18,356 nt of DNA from an uncultured Hungatella sp. (GTDB lineage Bacteria; Bacillota; Clostridia; Lachnospirales; Lachnospiraceae). Under the pieces are notes generated by a model. The model worked only from the letters and a program-made list of their open reading frames with translations, did no database searches and was not told where the DNA came from. Position 1 is the stretch's first letter. Every line of letters starts with the position of its first letter. Below, piece by piece: positions 1 through 6,035 of the stretch. The DNA lies in the NCBI GenBank assembly GCA_910585645.1, contig CAJUFP010000101.1:1-18356 (forward strand). The letters run 5' to 3'. The position numbers were made by a program, and so were the translations under genes.

Positions 1-52
1 GCACGTCCGGTTCTGTGAGGGGCATACCCCGTAAGGGGTATGTCTACTCGAC
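1..52 (+). mobile_element. Group II intron, 3' end (domain V 3' strand and domain VI)
   Basis: The first 13 bases match the 3' strand of group II intron domain V (GCACGTCCGGTTC, like the usual CACGTACGGTTC). A domain VI hairpin follows: GAGGGGCATACCCC at 17-30 pairs around a GTAA loop with the bases from 35 on. A46 is left unpaired between TCT and CTC, where the branch-point adenosine is expected. The intron most likely ends at the AC of 51-52, fitting the 3' AY rule, so position 53 starts the 3' exon. The catalytic core and any reverse transcriptase gene lie outside the window, so class and activity cannot be judged. Confidence 0.75.
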
Positions 53-92
53 CGCGGGCATCAAACATGCAAGCTGAAGCTGATTTTTGGTC

Positions 93-121
93 TTGCAAAC
101 ATAGGGGATTTGTGGTATGAT
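93..121 (+). promoter_or_regulatory. Sigma-A-type promoter for tRNA-Gln
   Basis: A -35 box TTGCAA (93-98) and a -10 box TATGAT (116-121) are separated by 17 bp. Transcription would start near 128, about 70 bases before the tRNA. The promoter lies about 40 bp after the intron 3' junction. Confidence 0.6.
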
Positions 122-196
122 AAAGCGGTGTGCGAGGACAAAACCGGAACAAAGTTGTATAGACGGAGCAGGACAATTATCTGATTTTGAGAATAG

Positions 197-269
197 TGGG
201 CTATCGCCAAGCGGTAAGGCACAGGACTTTGACTCCTGCATTTCGTTGGTTCGAATCCAACTAGCCCAG
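197..269 (+). tRNA. tRNA-Gln (anticodon TTG)
   Basis: A complete cloverleaf can be drawn. The acceptor stem is TGGGCTA/TAGCCCA with discriminator G269, and the D arm is GCC...GGC. The anticodon stem is CAGGA/TCCTG around loop CTTTGAC, so the anticodon is TTG. The T arm is GTTGG-TTCGAAT-CCAAC. The U1-A72 pair and G73 are typical of bacterial tRNA-Gln. CCA is not encoded. A promoter lies upstream and a terminator immediately after, so it is a single-tRNA unit. Confidence 0.96.
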
Positions 270-274
270 TTCTG

Positions 275-320
275 AAAAACCTTGTAAATATGGGAAAAAG
301 ACCGTATTTACAGGGTTTTT
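275..320 (+). terminator. Intrinsic terminator of tRNA-Gln
   Basis: AAAAACCTTGTAAATA (275-290) pairs with TATTTACAGGGTTTTT (305-320) with one G-T wobble. The 3' arm ends in five T. It begins six bases after the tRNA. The A-rich 5' arm would also give a T-run on the other strand. Confidence 0.85.
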
Positions 321-362
321 GCGTTATACTGATTATTTTATACTTTTTTTAGGACAGTTTCC

Positions 363-391
363 TTGATTTATGGGGAGACTGACACTATAAT
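363..391 (+). promoter_or_regulatory. Sigma-A promoter for ftsH
   Basis: TTGATT (363-368), a 17-bp spacer and TATAAT (386-391). The predicted start near 398 gives a 5' leader of about 45 bases with a purine-rich ribosome site (GAGGGAGAAAAGGA, 425-438) before the ATG at 443. Confidence 0.75.
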
Positions 392-442
392 AGAAAGGTA
401 TGGCATAAAACAGCCGCACAGGAAGAGGGAGAAAAGGAATTT

Positions 443-2341
443 ATGGAGAATAATAATAACAAAGGCGACGGGAGGATGCCCGGGCAGGGTTCCGGGCAGA
501 CTCTTATTATCATATTGGTGGCAGCGCTGATTACCTTTGTCTGTATCTTTAAGATGGGAGATTATCTGCGGGGCATGGGAAGCACCCAGGAAGTTCCCTA
601 CAGCCAGTTTGTGGAAGCTCTGGAAGACGGCCTGGTGGAAAAGGTCCAGGTAGGCGGGGCGGAGGTTTCGTTCTGGACCAAGGAAGGCGCGGACGGATAC
701 AAGCCCAGTATCGAATATATCTCTGTCAGGATGGAAGGCGGCGACCAGCTGACCAGGCGTCTGGTGGAGGCAGGAGTGGAGAGCCGTCAGGAGGCAAGCA
801 ACAACAGCATCTGGCTGGAGAATCTCATCAGCTTTGCCCTGATGTTCGGCTGTCTGGTGCTGTTTATGAATTTCATGATGCGGCGCATGGGCGGCGGCGG
901 GATCATGGGCGTGGGGAAGAGCACGGCCAAGATGCACATGCAGAAAGAGACAGGAATCACTTTTGTGGATGTGGCCGGGCAGGACGAGGCCAAGGAATCT
1001 CTGGTGGAGATCGTGGATTTCCTTCACAATCCCGGCAAGTATACTCATATCGGGGCGAAGCTTCCCAAGGGCGCTCTTTTGGTGGGGCCTCCGGGAACCG
1101 GCAAGACCCTTTTGGCCAAGGCTGTGGCCGGGGAGGCCAAGGTGCCGTTTTTCTCCCTGTCAGGTTCTGATTTTGTGGAGATGTTTGTGGGCGTGGGAGC
1201 GTCCCGTGTCCGCGATCTGTTTAAGCAGGCCCAGGACAGCGCTCCCTGCATTATCTTTATTGACGAGGTGGACGCTATCGGAAAGAGCCGTGATTCCCGC
1301 TTTGGCGGCGGCAACGACGAGAGGGAGCAGACCCTGAACCAGCTGTTGTCAGAGATGGACGGGTTTGATTCTTCTAAGGGACTTCTGGTGCTGGCGGCCA
1401 CTAACCGCCCGGAGATCCTGGATCCGGCCCTTCTGCGTCCGGGACGGTTTGACCGGCGAATCATCGTGGATAAGCCGGATCTGAAGGGGAGGGTGAACAC
1501 CTTAAAGGTTCACTCAAAGAATGTGGCTCTGGACGAGACGGTGGATCTGGAGGCCATTGCCCTTGCCACGTCCGGGGCTGTGGGGTCTGACCTTGCCAAT
1601 ATGATCAATGAGGCGGCGATCCTGGCAGTGAAGAACGGCAGGAACGCGGTGAGCCAGAAGGATCTGTTTGAGGCTGTGGAAGTGGTTTTGGTGGGTAAGG
1701 AGAAAAAGGACCGGATCCTGAGCAAAGAGGAGCGGCGCATTGTGTCCTACCATGAGGTGGGCCACGCCCTTGTCAGCGCGCTCCAGAAGGACGCGGAGCC
1801 GGTTCAGAAGATCACCATCGTGCCAAGGACCATGGGAGCCTTGGGTTATGTGATGCAGGTTCCGGAGGAAGAAAAGTACCTGAACACGGAGAAAGAGTTA
1901 AAAGCCATGCTGGTGGGAGCTTTGGCGGGCCGGGCGGCGGAGGAGCTGGTGTTTGAGACTGTGACCACCGGGGCGTCCAATGATATTGAGAAGGCGACCA
2001 GGATCGCCAGGGCCATGGTGACCCAGTACGGGATGTCGAAGAAGTTCGGCCTTATGGGTCTTGCCACCCAGGAAGACCAGTATCTAAGCGGCAGGATGGT
2101 GTTAAACTGCGGCGAGGCTACGGCGGCGGAGATCGACCAAGAAGTGATGAGGATGTTAAAGGAGTCCTATGAGGAGGCGAAGAGGCTTCTGGGCGAGAAC
2201 CGGGAGGTTATGGATAAGATCGCGGAGTTCCTGATCGAGAAGGAGACCATTACCGGCAAGGAGTTTATGAAGATATTCAGAGAGTGCAAGGGACTGCCTG
2301 AGCCGGAAGAGGAAGAAAAGGAGAATGGGGAGACCCTTTGA
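443..2341 (+). CDS. ftsH: ATP-dependent zinc metalloprotease FtsH
   Basis: Membrane-anchored hexameric AAA+ protease that degrades misassembled membrane proteins and selected cytosolic regulators. The 632-residue length is normal for the family. Visible in order: N-terminal membrane helix about 19-37, extracytoplasmic domain about 38-125, second helix about 126-146, Gly-rich linker, AAA+ module with Walker A GPPGTGKT (215-222), pore loop MFVGVG (247-252), Walker B IIFIDEVDA (270-278), and the second region of homology with the arginine finger (319-338). The M41 peptidase domain has the zinc motif HEVGH (437-441), slightly different from the usual HEAGH but with His, Glu and His kept. The third zinc ligand is expected at D514 in TTGASND. 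The tail is acidic. The gene is monocistronic, with its own promoter and terminator. Confidence 0.97.
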   Translation: MENNNNKGDGRMPGQGSGQTLIIILVAALITFVCIFKMGDYLRGMGSTQEVPYSQFVEALEDGLVEKVQVGGAEVSFWTKEGADGYKPSIEYISVRMEGGDQLTRRLVEAGVESRQEASNNSIWLENLISFALMFGCLVLFMNFMMRRMGGGGIMGVGKSTAKMHMQKETGITFVDVAGQDEAKESLVEIVDFLHNPGKYTHIGAKLPKGALLVGPPGTGKTLLAKAVAGEAKVPFFSLSGSDFVEMFVGVGASRVRDLFKQAQDSAPCIIFIDEVDAIGKSRDSRFGGGNDEREQTLNQLLSEMDGFDSSKGLLVLAATNRPEILDPALLRPGRFDRRIIVDKPDLKGRVNTLKVHSKNVALDETVDLEAIALATSGAVGSDLANMINEAAILAVKNGRNAVSQKDLFEAVEVVLVGKEKKDRILSKEERRIVSYHEVGHALVSALQKDAEPVQKITIVPRTMGALGYVMQVPEEEKYLNTEKELKAMLVGALAGRAAEELVFETVTTGASNDIEKATRIARAMVTQYGMSKKFGLMGLATQEDQYLSGRMVLNCGEATAAEIDQEVMRMLKESYEEAKRLLGENREVMDKIAEFLIEKETITGKEFMKIFRECKGLPEPEEEEKENGETL

Positions 2342-2451
2342 TGTGAGCGGGCTGCGCAGGCCTGACAGGGATAGGAAGAAAGATCGGCGCGAGGGAGATT
2401 GTTCTCAGAGATAAAGCGCTAATTGAGGCGGTTGTATAAAACGGGTTTTAG

Positions 2452-2487
2452 AAGTCATCTGCAAATTGATCTGTGCAGATGGCTTTT
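2452..2487 (+). terminator. Intrinsic terminator of ftsH
   Basis: AAGTCATCTGCA (2452-2463) pairs with TGCAGATGGCTT (2474-2485), 12 bp with one T-G wobble and a 10-base loop, and is followed by a short T-run. It lies 110 bp after the ftsH stop. The sequence between (2342-2451) shows no credible gene. Confidence 0.8.
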
Positions 2488-2531
2488 CTATCTATAATCA
2501 GCTAATAGAGAGCACAACCATCATTTGATAT

Positions 2532-2663
2532 GTTACCGTTCACGTATGTTTACATTAACTGGCAAAAATCCATGAAAATTGCCTACAGCGATGGGAGTTT
2601 GCTCGCCAGTCTAAGTTGTCGTACGGTGAGAGCGCAAGCGCACAGACCTACCTGCACAGTAAC
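2532..2663 (+). repeat. Non-coding inverted-end repeat, copy A (132 bp)
   Basis: The ends are imperfect 17-bp inverted repeats: GTTACCGTTCACGTATG at the left, and CCTACCTGCACAGTAAC at the right, whose reverse complement matches the left end at 13 of 17 positions. Inside are a hairpin closed by ACTGGC (2558-2563) and GCCAGT (2605-2610), then the blocks CGTACGGT (2620-2627) and CAGACCTACCTG (2643-2654). The same order of parts recurs inverted at 3757-3891. No gene is visible in it. It could be a MITE-like element or encode a structured RNA. It fills most of the gap between the ftsH terminator and the degV promoter. Confidence 0.6.
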
Positions 2664-2701
2664 GGCGATATACAGAGTATAGCTTGGGGCAATGGTTAGT
2701 A

Positions 2702-2729
2702 TTGTAATTTGCCAAAAGTGTGCTATAAT
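2702..2729 (+). promoter_or_regulatory. Extended -10 promoter for degV
   Basis: TATAAT (2724-2729) is preceded by TGC, an extended -10 motif. A weak -35 TTGTAA (2702-2707) sits 16 bp upstream. The degV ribosome site AGGAGGG lies just before the ATG at 2781. Confidence 0.65.
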
Positions 2730-2780
2730 ATGTAGTAATCAAAACTATGTTATATAGTAAAGGTTTTTAGGAGGGACGAT

Positions 2781-3617
2781 ATGAGCTATAAGATTATTGG
2801 CGATAGCTGCCTTGACTTGACAGATGAGATGAAAAAGGATTCCCGCTTTCAGATGATTCCTCTGACTCTGCAGGTGGATGATACCCAGGTGATAGATGAT
2901 GAGACTTTTGATCAGAAGCGTTTTTTGGAGATGGTGAAGGCCAGTCCCAACTGTCCCAAGACAGCCTGCCCTTCCCCGGAGATGTTCAAGGAGGCCTATG
3001 AGTGCCAGGAGGAGGATGTGTATGTCATCACCCTGTCCAGCCATCTAAGCGGCACATACAACAGCGCGGTGCTGGGAAAGGAACTTTATGAGGAGGAGCA
3101 TGGGCCTAAGAACATTAAGGTAATAGATTCCTGGTCTGCCTCGGCGGGAGAGCTGAATATAGCGCTGTACATTAAAGGTTTGTGCGAGGCGGGCATGGCG
3201 TTTGAGCAGGTATGCGAGAAAGCGGAAGCATTCAAGGAAAATATGAAGACGTATTTTGTTCTGGAATCTCTGGACGTGCTGCGCAAGAATGGGCGTCTGA
3301 CAGGGCTTCAGGCGTTTTTTGCCACGGCGCTGAACATTAAGCCGGTGATGGGGGCCATCGAGGGCGTTATCATCAAGGAGGATCAGGCCAGAGGGATCAA
3401 TAAGGCTTTGGCCAAGATGTGCGATTACGCTCAGAAGAACATCAAGGAGCCGGAGGGAAAGATCGCGGTGGTGGCTCACTGCAATAACCGGGAGCGGGCG
3501 GAATTTGTGAAGGAGGAGCTGCTAAAGAGGATTCCTTTTAAGGATGTGGTGATCACGGAGACCGCAGGTGTGGCTACGGTGTACGCCAGCGACGGAGGCG
3601 TGGTATTAGCCTGTTAG
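2781..3617 (+). CDS. DegV family fatty-acid-binding protein (FakB-like)
   Basis: DegV/FakB proteins bind a fatty acid and present it to the kinase FakA, which makes acyl-phosphate for phospholipid synthesis. The 278-residue length fits. Visible motifs: the N-terminal start KIIGDSCLDLT (4-14), the fatty-acid pocket segment TACPSPEMF (61-69), the SGT loop in SSHLSGTYNSA (86-96), and LRKNGRLTG (167-175) with the conserved Arg172. The C-terminal motif, usually HxGPG and involved in carboxylate or phosphate contact, is replaced by ASDGG (269-273), so this belongs to a divergent branch. No FakA gene is in the window. A strong AGGAGGG site precedes the ATG. The gene is flanked on both sides by copies A and B of a non-coding repeat. 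Confidence 0.9.
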   Translation: MSYKIIGDSCLDLTDEMKKDSRFQMIPLTLQVDDTQVIDDETFDQKRFLEMVKASPNCPKTACPSPEMFKEAYECQEEDVYVITLSSHLSGTYNSAVLGKELYEEEHGPKNIKVIDSWSASAGELNIALYIKGLCEAGMAFEQVCEKAEAFKENMKTYFVLESLDVLRKNGRLTGLQAFFATALNIKPVMGAIEGVIIKEDQARGINKALAKMCDYAQKNIKEPEGKIAVVAHCNNRERAEFVKEELLKRIPFKDVVITETAGVATVYASDGGVVLAC

Positions 3618-3645
3618 GTTTAGCGAAGCTGTTTTCTGTGAAATC

Positions 3646-3695
3646 TGGCCAATGTTTTGCATCGGCTCGCCCGGGCCATGGCGAAGCATTGGCCA
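3646..3695. repeat. Long hairpin after degV
   Basis: TGGCCAATGTTTTGC (3646-3660) pairs with GCGAAGCATTGGCCA (3681-3695), 15 bp with two G-T wobbles. An inner helix GGCTC/GGGCC closes a GCCC loop. No T-run follows on the plus strand, so it is not a classic terminator, though it could protect or process the 3' end of the degV message. It lies outside repeat copy B. Confidence 0.55.
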
Positions 3696-3756
3696 TAGTG
3701 AAGTGGGATCTTAAAAATAAGGCGGCGGAAAAATTCTCGACAGGAGTTGTTCTTTG

Positions 3757-3891
3757 GTAACCGTTCAGGTAGGTCTGCCCGTTTACTGCGCTGACCGTAC
3801 GGAAACGTAATGGCAGCAGGCATCCGGCCCCATGGAGAAGCGATTATCATGGCCGGATGCGTAACAGTCCAAGGGGTATCTGAACTGTTAG
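3757..3891 (-). repeat. Non-coding inverted-end repeat, copy B (135 bp, inverted relative to copy A)
   Basis: The plus-strand left end GTAACCGTTCAGGTAGG (3757-3773) matches the left end of copy A at 14 of 17 positions, and the reverse complement of its own right end (3875-3891) at 12 of 17. Read on the minus strand, the order matches copy A: an end repeat, a hairpin (GCATCCGGCC 3820-3829 with GGCCGGATGC 3851-3860, perfect), the block CGTACGGT (3794-3801), a 16-base spacer, then the block CAGACCTACCTG (3766-3777). The block at one end plus the terminal repeat is identical to copy A at 18 of 21 bases. No gene is seen. Together the two copies bracket degV. Confidence 0.6.
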
Positions 3892-3909
3892 CTCTTTGCT
3901 GCCTTAATA

Positions 3910-4395
3910 TTATGAAGGATTGTCTAAATTCTGTATATACTTGTCCAGCCCGTTTCGGGTATCGTTATATCTTGCCTTATTTTCTTCCGGGTTGTTTTCT
4001 TCCCAGACCGTATGGATCAGTTCAGGATCCAGCTTATGGTGAAACAGATGAATGATTTCGAAAAAATCATAGGCATGATCAGTATCCAGACCTAATAGAC
4101 GGATCAGCTGTTTGTCCAGCTTTTCATTGTACGCGTTTTTGTTGTGGACAATGCTGTGGTAGGAAAATGTGTCTGTACAGAGGTTATTTTTCAGACAGAT
4201 GCATGGTCTGCAGATATCGTCATAACCATAGGTGAATGTTACGGTGTTGATTCTGTGTTCCATTATGGCATTGGCTATGGCATAAAAATCGTGATGGAAC
4301 TTTTCGTCAGGGACAAATGTTTCGATCCCTCTTCCGTGTAGTTTAAAGATGTCTAAAAGATGGTGGGGTTTTATCGTCAGGTTTATATTGTTCAT
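3910..4395 (-). CDS. Small Cys/His-rich protein, DUF1284-like
   Basis: A 161-residue protein of unknown function. The start is the ATG at 4395, which has AAAGGAG seven bases upstream. An in-frame ATG further upstream would run through the promoter and is rejected. The N-terminal IKPHHLL and the cluster DICRPCICLKNNLC (about residues 60-73 of this start) resemble the DUF1284 pattern of HHLL followed by a cysteine cluster, which suggests metal or Fe-S binding. That family assignment is from memory of the motif, not a search. Many further His residues follow (HHK, HLFHH). Base composition is AT-richer than the neighbours, hinting at a different history. It has a perfect consensus promoter and diverges from the capA-like gene. 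Confidence 0.65.
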   Translation of the reverse strand: MNNINLTIKPHHLLDIFKLHGRGIETFVPDEKFHHDFYAIANAIMEHRINTVTFTYGYDDICRPCICLKNNLCTDTFSYHSIVHNKNAYNEKLDKQLIRLLGLDTDHAYDFFEIIHLFHHKLDPELIHTVWEENNPEENKARYNDTRNGLDKYIQNLDNPS

Positions 4396-4432
4396 CAATT
4401 CTCCTTTATCAGTTCTGTTTAAGTTGCTAAAG

Positions 4433-4461
4433 ATTATAGAACCAGGGGGCGGTTTTGTCAA
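4433..4461 (-). promoter_or_regulatory. Consensus sigma-A promoter of the DUF1284-like gene, with overlapping palindrome
   Basis: On the minus strand: TTGACA (4456-4461), a 17-bp spacer and TATAAT (4433-4438), both perfect. The -35 box overlaps one arm of TTTTGTC (4453-4459)/GACAAAA (4475-4481), a perfect 7-bp inverted repeat with a 15-base spacer. A consensus promoter under a palindrome suggests repression by a DNA-binding protein. The regulator is unknown. Confidence 0.7.
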
Positions 4462-4488
4462 GGATTCTAAAACCGACAAAAGATGCTG

Positions 4489-4518
4489 TGGACAGAGGGC
4501 GGCTGTCCATAGTATGAT
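4489..4518 (+). promoter_or_regulatory. Candidate promoter and operator for the capA-like gene
   Basis: TGGACA (4489-4494), an 18-bp spacer and TATGAT (4513-4518). A palindrome TGGACAG-N7-CTGTCCA (4489-4509), extendable to 10 bp per arm with one mismatch, covers the -35 box and most of the spacer, a typical repressor position. The start would lie about 120 bases before the capA ATG. Confidence 0.5.
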
Positions 4519-4561
4519 AAATAAAAGCCTGTGCCAGAGAAAACGGCCCAGGGAAGGTTAA

Positions 4562-4620
4562 GGAACTGTCACAAAATAATTTATGCGCTATGCTGGTCTA
4601 AATTGTTTTGTGACAGTCCC
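4562..4620. repeat. 59-bp near-perfect inverted repeat in the capA leader
   Basis: The arms 4562-4583 and 4599-4620 match at 20 of 22 positions (outer ends GGAACTGTCACAAAAT and ATTTTGTGACAGTCCC-like). A 15-base centre separates them. It is flanked by TAA on both sides (4559-4561 and 4621-4623), which could be a target duplication. It may be a minimal MITE-like insertion, or a leader hairpin controlling capA. There is no room for a transposase. Confidence 0.65.
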
Positions 4621-4645
4621 TAAGCGCGCAGACAGGAGGGATATT

Positions 4646-5860
4646 ATGGGGGGAAGAGGGAACGGAGTTATCTTAGGGGCTGCCATGGGGATGGCGGCGC
4701 TGCTGGTCATAACCGCAGGGCTACTTTGGAAAGGCGGGGGAGCCAGGGACGGGCGGGAGTATATTGAGGCTGGAGTAACGGCGGGGGAGAGCAGGGATGG
4801 AGGCGACAGCCTCGGGAATGATGGCTGGCAGTCGGAGCATATGGAACGGAGCGGGGAGATTGAGGGCAGAGATCAGGCACAGGCGGGGATCGTCCTTGGA
4901 GGGCAGGAGGAAGATCAGGGAGAGGGCGCGCCAATAAGCGGCCAGGATGGTTCCGATGATATAACCGCAGATGGAGACACCGGGGAACAGAAAGAAGTCT
5001 CATCCTCCGAGATTGTAATGCTGTTTGGAGGGGACGTGTATTTTTCCGACCATGTGCTGGGTACATACGACAAAGCGGGGGGAATCCACGGCGTCCTGGA
5101 TGAGGGGATCCGGGAGGAGATTGAGAAGGCGGATATCTTTATGGTGAACCAGGAGTTTCCTTTTACCCGGAGGGGGACTGCGGCGGCTGACAAGCAGTTT
5201 ACCTTTCGTGTGCCGGAGAGCAGGATGCACATTCTCCAGGAGATGGGGGTGGATATTGTGACTCTGGCCAACAACCACATTCTGGATTTCGGGGCGGAGG
5301 GGCTTTTGGACAGCTGCAAAGCTCTGGATGAGGCGGGAATCCTGTATGTGGGCGGCGGGGAGGATTTTGAGAAGGCCAGCGCCCTTAAGACCATCACCGT
5401 CGGGCAGAAGATCATCGGATTTTTGGGGATGTCCAGGGTCTATATGGATGGGGGCTGGGCGGCGGGAAAGGGCCACCCGGGAGTATTTTCCACCTATGAC
5501 ACCACTCTGCCCCTTAAGGCGGTTGAGGAGGCCAGGCAGCAGTGCGACTTTCTGGTGGTGTACGTACACTGGGGCGTGGAGAGGGAGACAGAGCCCAAGG
5601 AGTACCAGCGGGCCATGGGAAGGGCCTACATCGACGCGGGGGCGGATCTGGTGGTGGGAAGCCATCCCCATGTGCTGCAGGAGCCGGAGGAGTACAAGGG
5701 AAAGATGATCGTGTACAGCCTGGGGAATTTCGTGTTCGGAAGCAGCATTCCGAAGACCGCCCTTCTCAAGGTAGAGTGGGGGCAGGAGGGGACACAGGCG
5801 TCCATGATTTCCTGCACGTCGTCAGGGGGATTTACCCGGCTGGAGCAGCAGGGGGATTGA
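4646..5860 (+). CDS. CapA family membrane-anchored metallophosphatase-like protein
   Basis: A 404-residue protein of the PGA_cap/CapA family (calcineurin-like metallophosphoesterase fold), linked in other bacteria to poly-gamma-glutamate capsule or other envelope functions. The ATG at 4646 has AGGAGGG upstream. A longer reading would start inside the 59-bp palindrome and is rejected. N-terminal membrane helix or uncleaved signal about 8-28, then a Gly/Asp/Glu-rich linker to about 120 and the catalytic domain. Metal-binding motifs: FGGDVYFSD (127-135), NQEFPF (168-173), LANNHILDFG (207-216), YVHWG (306-310), GSHPHV (338-343), SLGNFVFG (358-365). No capB/C/D genes are adjacent, so it is probably a stand-alone exported enzyme and its substrate is open. 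Confidence 0.88.
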   Translation: MGGRGNGVILGAAMGMAALLVITAGLLWKGGGARDGREYIEAGVTAGESRDGGDSLGNDGWQSEHMERSGEIEGRDQAQAGIVLGGQEEDQGEGAPISGQDGSDDITADGDTGEQKEVSSSEIVMLFGGDVYFSDHVLGTYDKAGGIHGVLDEGIREEIEKADIFMVNQEFPFTRRGTAAADKQFTFRVPESRMHILQEMGVDIVTLANNHILDFGAEGLLDSCKALDEAGILYVGGGEDFEKASALKTITVGQKIIGFLGMSRVYMDGGWAAGKGHPGVFSTYDTTLPLKAVEEARQQCDFLVVYVHWGVERETEPKEYQRAMGRAYIDAGADLVVGSHPHVLQEPEEYKGKMIVYSLGNFVFGSSIPKTALLKVEWGQEGTQASMISCTSSGGFTRLEQQGD

Positions 5861-5955
5861 ATGGTTTGCCGGAAGCCAGGGTCCGTGCCGGGGGCGGAAG
5901 GTATAAAAAAATAAACATTATCACACAAAAATATATGTCTTATGAGACCGGATTC

Positions 5956-5964
5956 TGTTATACT
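5956..5964 (+). promoter_or_regulatory. Extended -10 promoter candidate for the galactokinase gene
   Basis: TGTTATACT: an extended -10 TG motif and TATACT (5959-5964), with no good -35 box at the expected spacing. Start would be near 5971, about 65 bases before the first candidate start codon. The rest of the 5861-6035 gap shows nothing recognisable. Confidence 0.45.
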
Positions 5965-6035
5965 TAAAAGCAATAGAGGCGGCAGACAGTTTTCGCCGCA
6001 AAACCTGACCGGTCTTTTGGGCAGGCAGGTGAAAA

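Noticed and set aside
368..1048. 226-residue open frame on the minus strand over the ftsH promoter and 5' end
   Set aside because: It is antisense to a certain ftsH, covers its promoter, is His-rich in the way of a GC-driven antisense frame, and has no recognisable domain.
3646..3695. Intrinsic terminator of degV
   Set aside because: The stem is strong but no T-run follows it on the plus strand, so it is listed as a hairpin only.
4583..4645. Upstream ATG extending the CapA-like protein by 21 residues
   Set aside because: That start lies inside the 59-bp palindrome without a ribosome site, while the ATG at 4646 has AGGAGGG and begins a normal membrane-anchor sequence.
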